DNA of 64,000 nt from Streptomyces roseicoloratus (lineage in GTDB: Bacteria > Actinomycetota > Actinomycetes > Streptomycetales > Streptomycetaceae), in contig NZ_SDOY01000153.1 in the NCBI RefSeq assembly GCF_004117935.1, positions 1-64,000 of the forward strand, in the 5' to 3' direction. How positions within the stretch are numbered: position 1 is the first letter of the stretch; the number at the start of each line of letters is the position of its first letter. A model generated the notes under the pieces. The model saw only the letters and a list, made by a program, of their open reading frames with translations. It made no database searches and was not told the DNA's origin. Below are positions 1-8,315 of this stretch, one piece after another. The position numbers and the translations under genes were made by a program.

Positions 1-19
1 TCTCCCGGCCCGCGCCGGC

Positions 20-1246
20 TCAGACCAGGCGGCCGCCGCGGGCCACGACCCGGCCCGCCCGTACCACCAGCTCACGTCGCGGCACGTCCACCACGGCCTG
101 CGGCACGCACTCGCCCTCGACCAGCATGAAGTCCGCGGGCGCCCCCGGCCGCAGGTCCGCCCGGGGCAGCCCGAGCAGCTCCGCCCCGCCGTGCGCGGCC
201 AGCGCGAAGCAGGCCTCCAGCTCCTCGTCGAGCCGGGCGTCGAGGGCCCAGCCGGCCAGCCAGGCCCGGTGCAGCATGTCGGCGTTGCCGAAGGGGCTCC
301 AGTTGTCCCGTACGCCGTCCGAGCCGAGCCCGACCCGCACGCCGCGCTCCGCGAGACGCCGGAACGGCAGGATCGTGACGGAGGACAGCGCCACCGTGGT
401 CAGCGAGACACCCGCGCCGGCGAGCAGGTCGGCCGTCTCGTCGAGCTCCCGGCCGGACAGCTGCGCCACCGCGAAGGCGTGGGCGACGCCGACCTTCCCC
501 TGGAGGCCCAGCGCCTTGGTGCGGGCGGCGATGTCCCGGAGCGGGCCGAGACCGGTCTCGCCCCGGTCGTGCAGATGGATGTCAAGGCCCAGGCCATGGC
601 GCTCGGCCAGCCCGAACACCGTGCTCAGCTGGTCGCCGTCCCCGGCCTCCGGGCCACCGCCCGCGTCGAAGCCGGCCGGGTCGATCCCGCCGAGATGCGT
701 GATCAGTCCGCTCTTCGCGGCTTCGGCCAGCAACTCCGCCACACCCGGCGTGCGCACCACGCCGTGCTGCGGGAACGCGACGAGCTCGACGTCCACGATC
801 CCGCGCAGCCGCTCCCGGGCCTCGGCGATCCCTTCCAGACCCGCAAGACCGAAGGCGGGCGCCACGTCGGCGTGCGCCCGCATCGCCCGGGTGCCCTGCG
901 CCGCGGCGTGCGCCATCAGACGGTAGGCCCGCTCTCCCACCGGCGTGGGCAGCGCGCGGGCCAGCTCCACGTCACCCGCCACGTAATCGGCGATGCCCCG
1001 GGCCGCCCGGCGGCCGTGCCAGCTCTCGCCCCACGCGGTCTTGTCCGGGTGGACGTGCGCGTCGACCAGGGACGGCAGCGCCATCAGCCCGGCGCCGTCG
1101 ACCGTCTCCACGACGGCTCCGTCCGGCACCGCGTCCACCAGGACCCCGGCGACGGCGACGAGGTCGACGGCCGTGCCGCCGTGCGGACGCACGTTCCGGA
1201 ACACGGTCGCGGTGGCGGCGCCGGCGGGGAGCTGAGGGGACGGCAC
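20..1246 (-). CDS. CodA-like amidohydrolase (cytosine deaminase family)
   Basis: Metal-dependent hydrolase of the amidohydrolase superfamily, most like cytosine deaminase and relatives that deaminate or hydrolyse pyrimidine-type rings in the cytoplasm. Visible landmarks are the metal-binding HVH in DAHVHPDKT, a later DIHLHDRGE, VAHAF, and the C-terminal GLGSDGVRDNWSPFG, which corresponds to the metal-ligand Asp region of CodA. The frame is open from a TTG at 1291, but that TTG lies inside an operator palindrome and has no ribosome site. A GTG at 1246 follows AGGAGG with a 4-nt gap, so I use it (408 aa). Substrate cannot be read from sequence; isocytosine, creatinine or atrazine-type substrates remain possible. 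The palindrome at 1283-1301 suggests control by a GntR-type regulator encoded elsewhere. Confidence 0.85.
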   Translation of the reverse strand: MPSPQLPAGAATATVFRNVRPHGGTAVDLVAVAGVLVDAVPDGAVVETVDGAGLMALPSLVDAHVHPDKTAWGESWHGRRAARGIADYVAGDVELARALPTPVGERAYRLMAHAAAQGTRAMRAHADVAPAFGLAGLEGIAEARERLRGIVDVELVAFPQHGVVRTPGVAELLAEAAKSGLITHLGGIDPAGFDAGGGPEAGDGDQLSTVFGLAERHGLGLDIHLHDRGETGLGPLRDIAARTKALGLQGKVGVAHAFAVAQLSGRELDETADLLAGAGVSLTTVALSSVTILPFRRLAERGVRVGLGSDGVRDNWSPFGNADMLHRAWLAGWALDARLDEELEACFALAAHGGAELLGLPRADLRPGAPADFMLVEGECVPQAVVDVPRRELVVRAGRVVARGGRLV

Positions 1247-1282
1247 GGGGCCTCCTGGGGTGATCAGACGGACGCCGACTTT

Positions 1283-1301
1283 GTATACCAACGTGGTATA
1301 C
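1283..1301. promoter_or_regulatory. Perfect palindrome, probable operator of the amidohydrolase gene
   Basis: GTATACCA-ACG-TGGTATAC is a perfect inverted repeat with 8-bp arms and a 3-bp centre. It lies 37-55 bp upstream of the chosen GTG start, where a repressor would block the promoter. The GTATAC core resembles operators of GntR/FadR-type regulators. No regulator gene is adjacent inside the window; one may lie left of position 1. Confidence 0.6.
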
Positions 1302-1345
1302 CACGCGTCCGTCCCACGCCCCGCCGTCCTCAGCGGCGGACACGC

Positions 1346-1516
1346 CTACTGCATCGGCGCACCGGCGGCCTGACCGAGCCCGGCCGGCGGCATCTGGATC
1401 ACGCGGCTGAGGTCACGCAGCACCTCTTCGGCGGTCCGGCGTACGTCACCGGGGACGTCACCCTGCTCCCGTATGAGCTCGGCATAGATGGGGGCGGTGG
1501 TGTCCGCGTAGTTCAT
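1346..1516 (-). CDS. Small acidic protein, 56 aa, unknown function
   Basis: Short protein starting MNYADTTAPIYAEL and ending GQAAGAPMQ. An ATG at 1516 is preceded by GAGGAAG at good spacing, which is the main reason to believe it. The sequence reads as one or two helices rich in Glu, Arg and Ala (AELIREQG, RRTAEEVLRDL) with a Pro/Gly/Ala tail. No signal peptide or membrane segment. It lies between the amidohydrolase promoter and the divergent RNA-ligase operon; nothing links it to either. I do not recognise the family. Confidence 0.6.
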   Translation of the reverse strand: MNYADTTAPIYAELIREQGDVPGDVRRTAEEVLRDLSRVIQMPPAGLGQAAGAPMQ

Positions 1517-1692
1517 TGCGCTCGCTTCCTCGGCCTTCTGCGACGTCCTTCGAAACGGGGAGTCTACGGGGACGGGCACCCGCCCCCGGTCCCGGGTTCG
1601 CATGCCGGACACCGCGGTGGACGGGTAATTCGCTGGTCGGAGCCGCCACGGGACACAAGAATGAGCCTCCTCGAAACACGGGGGAGGAACCC

Positions 1693-2910
1693 ATGAGCCA
1701 GGCCGACCTGACTCTCGACGCACTGCTGCCGCCGGACGACCTGGCGGCGGCCATCGCATCCGGGCACGTGACCCGCAAGCGGCACCCGACGCTGCCGCTG
1801 TCCCTGTACACGTACACCCGGACCTGCCAGTACGAAGCCGTCTGGAACCAGGTCACCACCCGGTGCCGCGGCCTCGTCGCCGACGACCGCACCGGACGGA
1901 TCGTCGCCCTCCCGCTGCCCAAGTTCTTCAACGTCTCCGAGCACGAGAGCGGCCGCCCCTACGCGCCCGAGCTCCCCGACGAGCCCTTCGAGGTCCACGA
2001 GAAGGTCGACGGCAGCCTCGGCGTCGTCTTCCACTACGACGGCCGCTGGCACGTCGCCTCCAAGGGCTCCTTCGTCAGCACCCAGGCCACCTGGGCGCAG
2101 CGCCGCCTCGACGCCGCGGACACCTCGGTGCTCGTCCCGGGGACGACGTACCTGACGGAGATCGTCTACCCCGAGAACCGGATCGTCGTCGACTACGGCG
2201 CTCGGCGCGACCTCGTGCTGCTCGCCGCGTTCGGCGCGGACGGCACCGAGACGCCGCTCGCCCAGGCCGCGCCCGCCTGGCAGGGCATCGGCTCCGTCGT
2301 CACCGTGCACCCGCCGATCGCGCTCGACGCCCTGATGAAGCTCACGGCGACCAGCACGCTGCCCGACGGCAGCCCGGCCACCGGCACCGACGCCGAGGGC
2401 TTCGTGCTGCGCTTCGCGTCCGGAGTCCGCGCCAAGGCGAAGATCTCCGAGTACGTACGGCTCCACAAGGTCCTCACCGGCGTCACCGAGCGCGACGTCT
2501 GGCGCGGCCACGGCATCCAGCGGTTCGCCGGCACCTCCGCCAAGGTCCTGGCCCAGGGCCTCGGTCTGTCCCTGGCCGAGCTCGACGGCATCCGCGCCCA
2601 GGGCGGCCGGCCGCTCGACGCGCTCCTGGAGCAGGTGCCCGACGAGTTCGACGCCTGGGTGCGATCCGTCATCGAGCGTCTGGAGTACTCTTTCGCCGCC
2701 CGCGAGCAGGTCATCGACGAGGCCTACGCCTCGCTCGCCCACCTCGCCGACGACCGGGGCGCCTTCGCCCGGGCCGCCAGGGCGCTGCCCGACCCGCGGC
2801 TGCGCTCCGCCCTCTTCCTGCGCCTCGACGGCCGCCGCACCGACCTGCTGGTCTGGCGCGAACTGCGCCCCGAGACCGCCGACCCCTTCACCACCGACGA
2901 GGAGAACTGA
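1693..2910 (+). CDS. T4 Rnl1-type RNA ligase
   Basis: ATP-dependent RNA ligase, 405 aa, expected to join 3'-OH and 5'-phosphate RNA ends through a covalent enzyme-AMP. Nucleotidyltransferase motifs are in order: motif I EKVDGSLG with the adenylated lysine at about residue 104, a motif III-like TYLTEIVYPENRIVVDYG, motif IV EGFVLRF and motif V KAKISEYVRLHK. The residues after motif V form an all-helical C-terminal domain as in T4 Rnl1. ATG 1693 follows GGGGAGGAA. The stop is 2 nt before the GTG of the kinase-phosphatase gene, whose ribosome site sits in this gene's last codons, so the two are one operon and probably translationally coupled. Function is inferred from motifs and from the partner gene; tRNA is the likely substrate. 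Confidence 0.85.
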   Translation: MSQADLTLDALLPPDDLAAAIASGHVTRKRHPTLPLSLYTYTRTCQYEAVWNQVTTRCRGLVADDRTGRIVALPLPKFFNVSEHESGRPYAPELPDEPFEVHEKVDGSLGVVFHYDGRWHVASKGSFVSTQATWAQRRLDAADTSVLVPGTTYLTEIVYPENRIVVDYGARRDLVLLAAFGADGTETPLAQAAPAWQGIGSVVTVHPPIALDALMKLTATSTLPDGSPATGTDAEGFVLRFASGVRAKAKISEYVRLHKVLTGVTERDVWRGHGIQRFAGTSAKVLAQGLGLSLAELDGIRAQGGRPLDALLEQVPDEFDAWVRSVIERLEYSFAAREQVIDEAYASLAHLADDRGAFARAARALPDPRLRSALFLRLDGRRTDLLVWRELRPETADPFTTDEEN

Positions 2911-2912
2911 CC

Positions 2913-3827
2913 GTGCCCGTGGTCCATGTCATGACCGGACTGCCCGCCTCCGGCAAGACCACCGCAGCCCGCGCCCTCCAGGAGCGGTCCGAGGGCCGGA
3001 TGCGCCGCGTCAACCTCGACGACCTGCGCACCATGCTCGACCTGCCCGGCGACGGACGCCGCTCGCACGTCCACGAGCAGACCGTGCTCGGCATCCAGGA
3101 CGCGGCCGTCCGTGCCGCCGTCGACGACGGCTTCGACGTCGTCGTCGACAACACCCACCTCACCCCGCACATCCCCAAGCGCCTCAAGGCCGCCGTCGCC
3201 GGCCGCGAGGCCACCTTCGTCGTGCACGACTTCACCGACGTGCCCGTCGACGAGTGCGTCCGCCGCGACGCCGCCCGCGCCCGTCCCGTCGGCGAGGAGA
3301 TCATCCGCATCCTCGCCGACAAGCACGCCAAGGCCGTCCGCGGCGGCTGGCGGCTCACCGGCGACTGGCTCAACGACCGGCCCGCCGTGACCCCCTACGT
3401 ACCCGACCCCGCGCTGCCCGCCGCCGTCCTGTGCGACATCGACGGCACCCTCGCGCTGCGCGGCGACCGCGGACCGTACGACTTCACGCGCTGCGACATC
3501 GACCTGCTCAACCTGCCCGTCCGCGAGGCGCTGCGCGCCTTCCGCGCCTCCCACCAGGACCGCATCGTGCTGCTCTCCGGGCGCAGCGAGGACCACCGGG
3601 AGATCACCGAGGCCTGGCTCGCGCGGCACGAGGTGCCGTACGACGAGCTGTGGATGCGCGCGTCCGGCGACGGCCGCTCCGACGACCTCGTCAAGGCCGA
3701 ACTGTTCGACACCCACGTCCGCTCCCGCTACGCCGTCCGCGTCTCGCTCGACGACCGGGACCGGGTCGTCGCCGTCTGGCGCCGCATGGGCCTGCCCACC
3801 TGGCAGGTCAACTACGGCAACTTCTGA
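2913..3827 (+). CDS. Polynucleotide kinase-3'-phosphatase (T4 Pnkp type)
   Basis: RNA end-healing enzyme, 304 aa, very close to the 301 aa of T4 Pnkp and with the same domain order. The N-terminal kinase has a P-loop GLPASGKTT at residues 9-17 followed by NLDDLR. The C-terminal HAD phosphatase has DIDGTL at residues 175-180, with Asp175 and Asp177 as nucleophile and acid, and LLSGRSEDHRE further on. The first would phosphorylate 5'-OH ends and the second would remove 2',3'-cyclic or 3'-phosphates, giving ends the upstream ligase can seal. GTG 2913 follows GAGGAG inside the end of the ligase gene. No toxin or anticodon nuclease gene is adjacent. Confidence 0.88.
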   Translation: MPVVHVMTGLPASGKTTAARALQERSEGRMRRVNLDDLRTMLDLPGDGRRSHVHEQTVLGIQDAAVRAAVDDGFDVVVDNTHLTPHIPKRLKAAVAGREATFVVHDFTDVPVDECVRRDAARARPVGEEIIRILADKHAKAVRGGWRLTGDWLNDRPAVTPYVPDPALPAAVLCDIDGTLALRGDRGPYDFTRCDIDLLNLPVREALRAFRASHQDRIVLLSGRSEDHREITEAWLARHEVPYDELWMRASGDGRSDDLVKAELFDTHVRSRYAVRVSLDDRDRVVAVWRRMGLPTWQVNYGNF

Positions 3828-3898
3828 GCACCGCTTAGGATCGGCCGGGCCGGTGCCCGCAGAAGGCGGACACCGGCCCGAACGGGGGGAACAGCGTC

Positions 3899-4615
3899 AT
3901 GAAACGCCGCTGGGTGAAGGTGCTCACGATCACACTCGTGATACTGGCGGGACTCTTCGTCGCCGTGGACCGAATCGCCGTCCACTACGCCGAGAAGGAG
4001 GCCGTGGCCCTCGCCACGGAGAAGTACGGCTACGGAGCGGGATCGACGAACGGCTTCACCGAGCTGTCCATCCACGGCTTCCCCTTCCTCACCCAGGCCG
4101 CTGACCTCAGCCTGGACCACGTGACCCTGAGCGCCGGCAACTTCTCCGTCAACACGACGGTCAACGCCCAGGGCGACCATCTGAACATCCGCAGCCTCAG
4201 CCTCGACATGTACGACCTGACGGCGCCCTCGTTCACCGCGCGCAGCGCCGGCGCCAACCTCGTCAACGGCCGCGTCACCATCGGCTACGAGGACCTCTCG
4301 GGCGTCGTCTCCCGGCTGCTCGGCAAGGGCGGGGCGCTCACCGTCGCACCGGCCCCCGCCGGCTCCGGCGGCACGGGCGGCAGCCAGTCGGCGCCTCTGC
4401 GCATCACCGGGACCTGGGACGGCCGGAAGATCGACACGCCCGCGACCGTGGCGGTCGCCGCCGACGAGTTCCAGCTGCGCGTCCCCGAGCTCGGCGCCGG
4501 CACCTACACCTGGCGGGTGCCGATGCCCAGGAACATCGACTTCACCGCCGCCCGCTCGAACCCGGACGGCCTCGAGCTGGAGCTGACCGGCCACCAGGTC
4601 GTCCTCGGCGGCTGA
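3899..4615 (+). CDS. LmeA-like phospholipid-binding protein (DUF2993)
   Basis: 238-aa envelope protein with one N-terminal membrane anchor (about residues 5-25, VLTITLVILAGLFVAVD) and a beta-rich extracytoplasmic domain. The pattern of repeated short strands (ELSIHGFPFLTQAADLSLDHVTL) is that of the LmeA/DUF2993 family, in mycobacteria a phosphatidylinositol-binding periplasmic protein. A Gly/Ser-rich segment (APAGSGGTGGSQS) separates two halves. ATG 3899 follows GGGGGGAAC. It stands alone: 71 nt after the RNA-repair operon and followed by a repeat-containing gap. The role in lipid or lipoglycan handling is family inference. Confidence 0.8.
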   Translation: MKRRWVKVLTITLVILAGLFVAVDRIAVHYAEKEAVALATEKYGYGAGSTNGFTELSIHGFPFLTQAADLSLDHVTLSAGNFSVNTTVNAQGDHLNIRSLSLDMYDLTAPSFTARSAGANLVNGRVTIGYEDLSGVVSRLLGKGGALTVAPAPAGSGGTGGSQSAPLRITGTWDGRKIDTPATVAVAADEFQLRVPELGAGTYTWRVPMPRNIDFTAARSNPDGLELELTGHQVVLGG

Positions 4616-4620
4616 CGGGG

Positions 4621-4677
4621 CGGCCGACGGGCGGCCGACAGGACGGCGGACGGGCGCCGACCGGGACGCCGACGGGC
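4621..4677. repeat. Degenerate 11/12-bp direct repeats after the LmeA-like gene
   Basis: Five units alternate 11 and 12 bp, for example CGGCCGACGGG, CGGCCGACAGGA, CGGCGGACGGG, CGCCGACCGGGA, CGCCGACGGGC, so the higher-order period is 23 bp. They start five bases after the TGA of the upstream gene and end about 100 bp before the radical SAM promoter. No coding potential seen in the gap. Confidence 0.6.
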
Positions 4678-4838
4678 CCCGCCCCGCGGCCAGCCGGCGC
4701 CCTCGCCCCGCCGGGCCTCCGCCCCGCGGCCGACGGCGCGTGCGACCGGGGTCGGATGCCGGTCCCGCCGGCGCCGTCCTAGGGTGGTCGGTGGCCCACC
4801 CGGCTCGCGACCGCACGACCGAGGAGATGTATTCGCGC

Positions 4839-6176
4839 ATGATCCGCCGCACCGACGAGGTCGAAGACCTCATGCACCGCTTCCCGCACGTCCCGAAGGA
4901 GGCGGTGATCAAGGAGGACCTCCTGCGCGGCGGCATCGCCTTCGACGACTCCGCCCTCACCGACTCCGGCGACGAGGCGGCCGGCGAGGTCAAGCCCAAG
5001 TCGTACTTCATCTTCTCCTTCGACCACCGCACCCTGCCCGAGCTCGGCCAGGCCGCCCTGCGCCGTCCGCCGGAGGAGATCGTGCTGACCGGCGGACCGT
5101 ACGAGCTGCGCCGCACCGTCGTCTCCGTACGCGTCAACCCGGCCTCGCCCTACCGCGTGGCCGCGGGCGACGACGGTATGCTCGGCCTCTACCTCGACGG
5201 CCGCCGCATCGCCGACGTCGGCCTGCCGCCGATGCCCGAGTACTACCGCCACACCCTCGCCAACGGGAAGTCCGTGATGGAGGTGGCACCCACCATCCAG
5301 TGGGGCTACCTCATCTACCTCACCGTGTTCCGCGTCTGCCAGTACTTCGGCGCCAAGGAGGAGTGCCAGTACTGCGACATCAACCACAACTGGCGCCAGC
5401 ACAAGGCCGCCGGCCGGCCCTACACCGGCGTGAAGGACGTCGAGGAGGTGCTGGAGGCGCTCGCGATCATCGACAAGTACGACACGACCGGCGCCTCGAC
5501 CGCGTACACCCTCACCGGCGGTGCCGTCACCTCCCGCGTCGCCGGCAAGGACGAGGCCGACTTCTACGGCCAGTACGCCCAGGCCATCGAGGAGCGCTTC
5601 CCCGGACGCTGGATCGGCAAGGTCGTCGCCCAGGCGCTGCCCAAGGCCGACGTCCAGCGGTTCAAGGACTACGGCATCCAGATCTACCACCCCAACTACG
5701 AGGTGTGGGACAAGCGCCTGTTCGAGCTGTACTGCCCGGGCAAGGAGCGGTACGTCGGCCGCGACGAGTGGCACCGCCGGATCCTCGACTCCGCCGAGGT
5801 GTTCGGCCCCCGCAACGTCATCCCCAACTTCGTGGCGGGCGTGGAGATGGCCGAGCCCTTCGGCTTCACGACGGTCGACGAGGCCATCGCCTCCACCACC
5901 GAGGGCCTGGAGTACTTCATGTCGCGCGGCATCACGCCCCGCTTCACCACCTGGTGCCCCGAGCCCACCACCCCGCTCGGCAAGGCCAACCCGGCGGGCG
6001 CGCCGCTCGAGTACCACATCCGGCTCCTCGACGCCTACCGGGCGACGATGGAGTCCCACGGCCTCAGCTCGCCGCCCGGATACGGCCCGGCCGGCCCCGG
6101 CCGCGCGGTGTTCTCGGTCAGCTCGTTCATGGACAGCCTGCCGGGCGAGGACGACGCCAAGGGCAGGACGGCGTAG
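4839..6176 (+). CDS. Radical SAM protein with unusual CX8CX2C motif
   Basis: 445-aa protein. Beta-barrel-like segments and a motif CQYFGAKEECQYCDIN give three cysteines spaced CX8CX2C, rather than the standard CX3CX2C of radical SAM enzymes. YCDIN places an aromatic residue before the last Cys as in canonical members, and the TGGAVTS segment fits the SAM-binding GGE-type motif position. About 190 residues precede the cluster, a long N-terminal domain. Substrate unknown. The frame is open from GTG 4740, but a TAGGGT -10 box at 4780-4785 suggests transcription starts later; I use ATG 4839, with GAGGAG 12 nt upstream, and ATG 4827 is the alternative. It is followed by the kinase gene, which has its own promoter. 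Confidence 0.75.
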   Translation: MIRRTDEVEDLMHRFPHVPKEAVIKEDLLRGGIAFDDSALTDSGDEAAGEVKPKSYFIFSFDHRTLPELGQAALRRPPEEIVLTGGPYELRRTVVSVRVNPASPYRVAAGDDGMLGLYLDGRRIADVGLPPMPEYYRHTLANGKSVMEVAPTIQWGYLIYLTVFRVCQYFGAKEECQYCDINHNWRQHKAAGRPYTGVKDVEEVLEALAIIDKYDTTGASTAYTLTGGAVTSRVAGKDEADFYGQYAQAIEERFPGRWIGKVVAQALPKADVQRFKDYGIQIYHPNYEVWDKRLFELYCPGKERYVGRDEWHRRILDSAEVFGPRNVIPNFVAGVEMAEPFGFTTVDEAIASTTEGLEYFMSRGITPRFTTWCPEPTTPLGKANPAGAPLEYHIRLLDAYRATMESHGLSSPPGYGPAGPGRAVFSVSSFMDSLPGEDDAKGRTA

Positions 6177-6239
6177 CCCCGTCGACCCGCACGGCACCGC
6201 CCACCGCCGACCCGGTGCGGCGGTGTCACCGGAACCGCC

Positions 6240-6245
6240 TACGAT
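6240..6245 (+). promoter_or_regulatory. Putative -10 box (TACGAT), leaderless kinase gene
   Basis: TACGAT is followed by 7 nt and then the ATG at 6253, with no ribosome site between, the arrangement expected for a leaderless transcript. Confidence 0.45.
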
Positions 6246-6252
6246 GCCGCCC

Positions 6253-8013
6253 ATGAGTACGAGTGAGGGTGGCAGACCACTGGTCGACGGGCGGTTCCGG
6301 CTGGTCGCCAGACTGGGCAGCGGCGGCATGGGAACGGTGTGGCGGGCACGCGACGTCGCCCTTGACCGGGACGTCGCCCTCAAAGAGGTACGGCCGCCGG
6401 ACCCGGCGGTCGCGGAGGCCGATCCCGGCTTCGCCGCCCAGCTGCGCGAGCGCGCCGTCCGCGAGGCCCGGGCCCTGGCCCGGCTCTCCCACCCGCACGT
6501 CGTGACGATCCATCACATCGTCGAGCCGGGCGACGGCTCCCACCCGTGGATCGTCATGGAACTCGTCGAGGGCCGCTCGCTGTACGACCGGCTCGCCGAG
6601 GGCCCGATGACGGCCGCCGAGGCGATCACCCTCGGCCGCCAGGTGCTGTCCGCACTGCGCGCCGCGCACGCCGCCGGCATCCAGCACCGCGACGTGAAGC
6701 CCGCAAACGTGCTGCTCCGGCCCGACGGCGGCGCCGTCCTCACGGACTTCGGCATCGCCGCGGTCAACGGCGCGACCCAGCGGCTCACGTCCACCGGCGA
6801 CCTGATCGGCTCGCCCGAGTTCATCGCACCCGAGCGCGTGCGCGGCGAGGAGGGCAACCCGGCCTCCGACCTGTGGTCGCTCGGCATGCTCCTGTACGTG
6901 GCGACCGAGGGCCACCATCCGCTGCGACGCGCGACCAGCCTGGCGACGGTCGTCGCCGTGCTCGACGACCCGATCCCGCCGCCGGTCCGGTCGGGGCCGC
7001 TGACGCCCGTGCTCGAACGCCTCCTGGTCCGCGACCCGGCGGCACGCCCGGACGGTGCGGAGCTGGACCGGCTGCTCGCGGAGGCCGAGGCGGGCACGCC
7101 GCCGGCAGCGGTGCCGTCCGGACCTCCGGTCACGCCGCCGGTCACGCCGCAGGCGGCACCTCAGGCCGGGCCTCAGGCCGTGCCCGGTTTCGGCGCGCCG
7201 TACGCGCACCCGGCCTACGGCCCGCCCGGAACCCCCGGCCCGCTCGCTCCGTCCGGCCCGCCGGGCCCGGCGACGCCCTGGGCCACACCGACCGTCCCGT
7301 CCGGCGGCTACGGACGGTCCGCCCCGTCCCGTACCGGCCGTCGCGTCGCTCTGGTCGCCGGTGCCGTGGTGCTGACGGGCGCGGCGGTGCTGGGCGTCGT
7401 GAACCTGCTCCCGGACGGCGAAGGCGAGGGCGGGGACGGCACCCGGGCGAAGGGCGGCGCCTCGTCCGCTCCGGCGTCCGCGAGTTCCGCGGCGAGCCGC
7501 ACACCGACCGGTGCCGGCGGTGCCGGCACCACCGACACCGGCACGCCCGCACCCCAGGGAACCCTGCTCACCCCGGCGAACGTTCGCGCCGTCGTCAAGG
7601 CGTTGGGCGACGCGTCCGGAAGCACGTCCATGAAGGAGCTCACGGTCTACGAGGAGTACGCGCTCGCCTCCATCCCGACCCGGCCCGGCGCCAAGACGTA
7701 CGACCGGTGGGAGTTCCGCGACGGCGTGGCCCGCAGGACCGGACCCGGCGGGACGATGAGCGGCAGCGACCCGGAGGACCGCCCCGTCGACGTCTCCGCC
7801 ATGGCCTGGGACACGCTCCCGGCGCTGATCCGGCGCGGCGAGGGCGAGCTGAAGGTGGACGACCCGTCGATGCGTTACGTCATCGTCGACCGCTGGACCT
7901 TCAACGAGGACCGTCCCACGATGCGTTTCTACCTCATCAACGCGTACAGCGCGGTGGGCTATCTGGCGGCCGACGAGAAGGGCAAGGTCGTGTCGAGCCA
8001 TCCGGCGGGCTGA
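6253..8013 (+). CDS. Receptor-type Ser/Thr protein kinase (Hanks type)
   Basis: 586-aa membrane kinase. The cytoplasmic kinase domain (about 14-275) has the glycine loop GSGGMGTVW at 22-30, VALK with Lys44, HRDVKPAN with catalytic Asp147, DFG at 165-167 and SPEFIAPER. A Pro/Gly/Ala linker (about 280-360) leads to a single transmembrane helix (about 365-386) and a roughly 190-residue extracellular domain with no recognised fold, ending DEKGKVVSSHPAG. The domain order is that of PknB-like actinobacterial kinases, but PASTA repeats are absent, so the ligand is unknown. ATG 6253 is used, with ATG 6244 in frame as alternative. No partner phosphatase is adjacent. Confidence 0.92.
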   Translation: MSTSEGGRPLVDGRFRLVARLGSGGMGTVWRARDVALDRDVALKEVRPPDPAVAEADPGFAAQLRERAVREARALARLSHPHVVTIHHIVEPGDGSHPWIVMELVEGRSLYDRLAEGPMTAAEAITLGRQVLSALRAAHAAGIQHRDVKPANVLLRPDGGAVLTDFGIAAVNGATQRLTSTGDLIGSPEFIAPERVRGEEGNPASDLWSLGMLLYVATEGHHPLRRATSLATVVAVLDDPIPPPVRSGPLTPVLERLLVRDPAARPDGAELDRLLAEAEAGTPPAAVPSGPPVTPPVTPQAAPQAGPQAVPGFGAPYAHPAYGPPGTPGPLAPSGPPGPATPWATPTVPSGGYGRSAPSRTGRRVALVAGAVVLTGAAVLGVVNLLPDGEGEGGDGTRAKGGASSAPASASSAASRTPTGAGGAGTTDTGTPAPQGTLLTPANVRAVVKALGDASGSTSMKELTVYEEYALASIPTRPGAKTYDRWEFRDGVARRTGPGGTMSGSDPEDRPVDVSAMAWDTLPALIRRGEGELKVDDPSMRYVIVDRWTFNEDRPTMRFYLINAYSAVGYLAADEKGKVVSSHPAG

Positions 8014-8156
8014 GAGGACGGACCGGCTTCACCTGGATGGGGGCAGGTCCCGTGCCGGCGACGGCCCGCCCGCTCTCCCTCCGCCGCCTGCCCGCATGCC
8101 TGACCGCCGGCTTGCCCGGCCAAGGCCCGGCAGCCGGGTGGATGGGGGAGCGGGCG

Positions 8157-8222
8157 GGCGGGGTGGCGCGAACCGACCGGCGGGGTGGCGCGAGCGGGCC
8201 GGCGGGGTGGCGAACGAGCCGG
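8157..8222. repeat. Three 22-bp tandem units
   Basis: The 12-mer GGCGGGGTGGCG begins at 8157, 8179 and 8201, an exact 22-bp period. Units one and two share further bases and unit three is more diverged. They lie in the 302-bp gap between the kinase and the YbdK-like gene, which otherwise shows no reading frame with a ribosome site. Confidence 0.7.
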
Positions 8223-8315
8223 CCGGCAGGTCCGATCAGGGCCCGGACGAACCATGTCGGCCAAGGGCGTCCCGGCCTTCTGCCCGTCGGTCGTCCCGCG
8301 TGCCAGCATGCCGTC

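Noticed and set aside
20..1291. TTG 1291 as amidohydrolase start
   Set aside because: The TTG is inside the 1283-1301 palindrome and has no ribosome site, whereas GTG 1246 follows AGGAGG.
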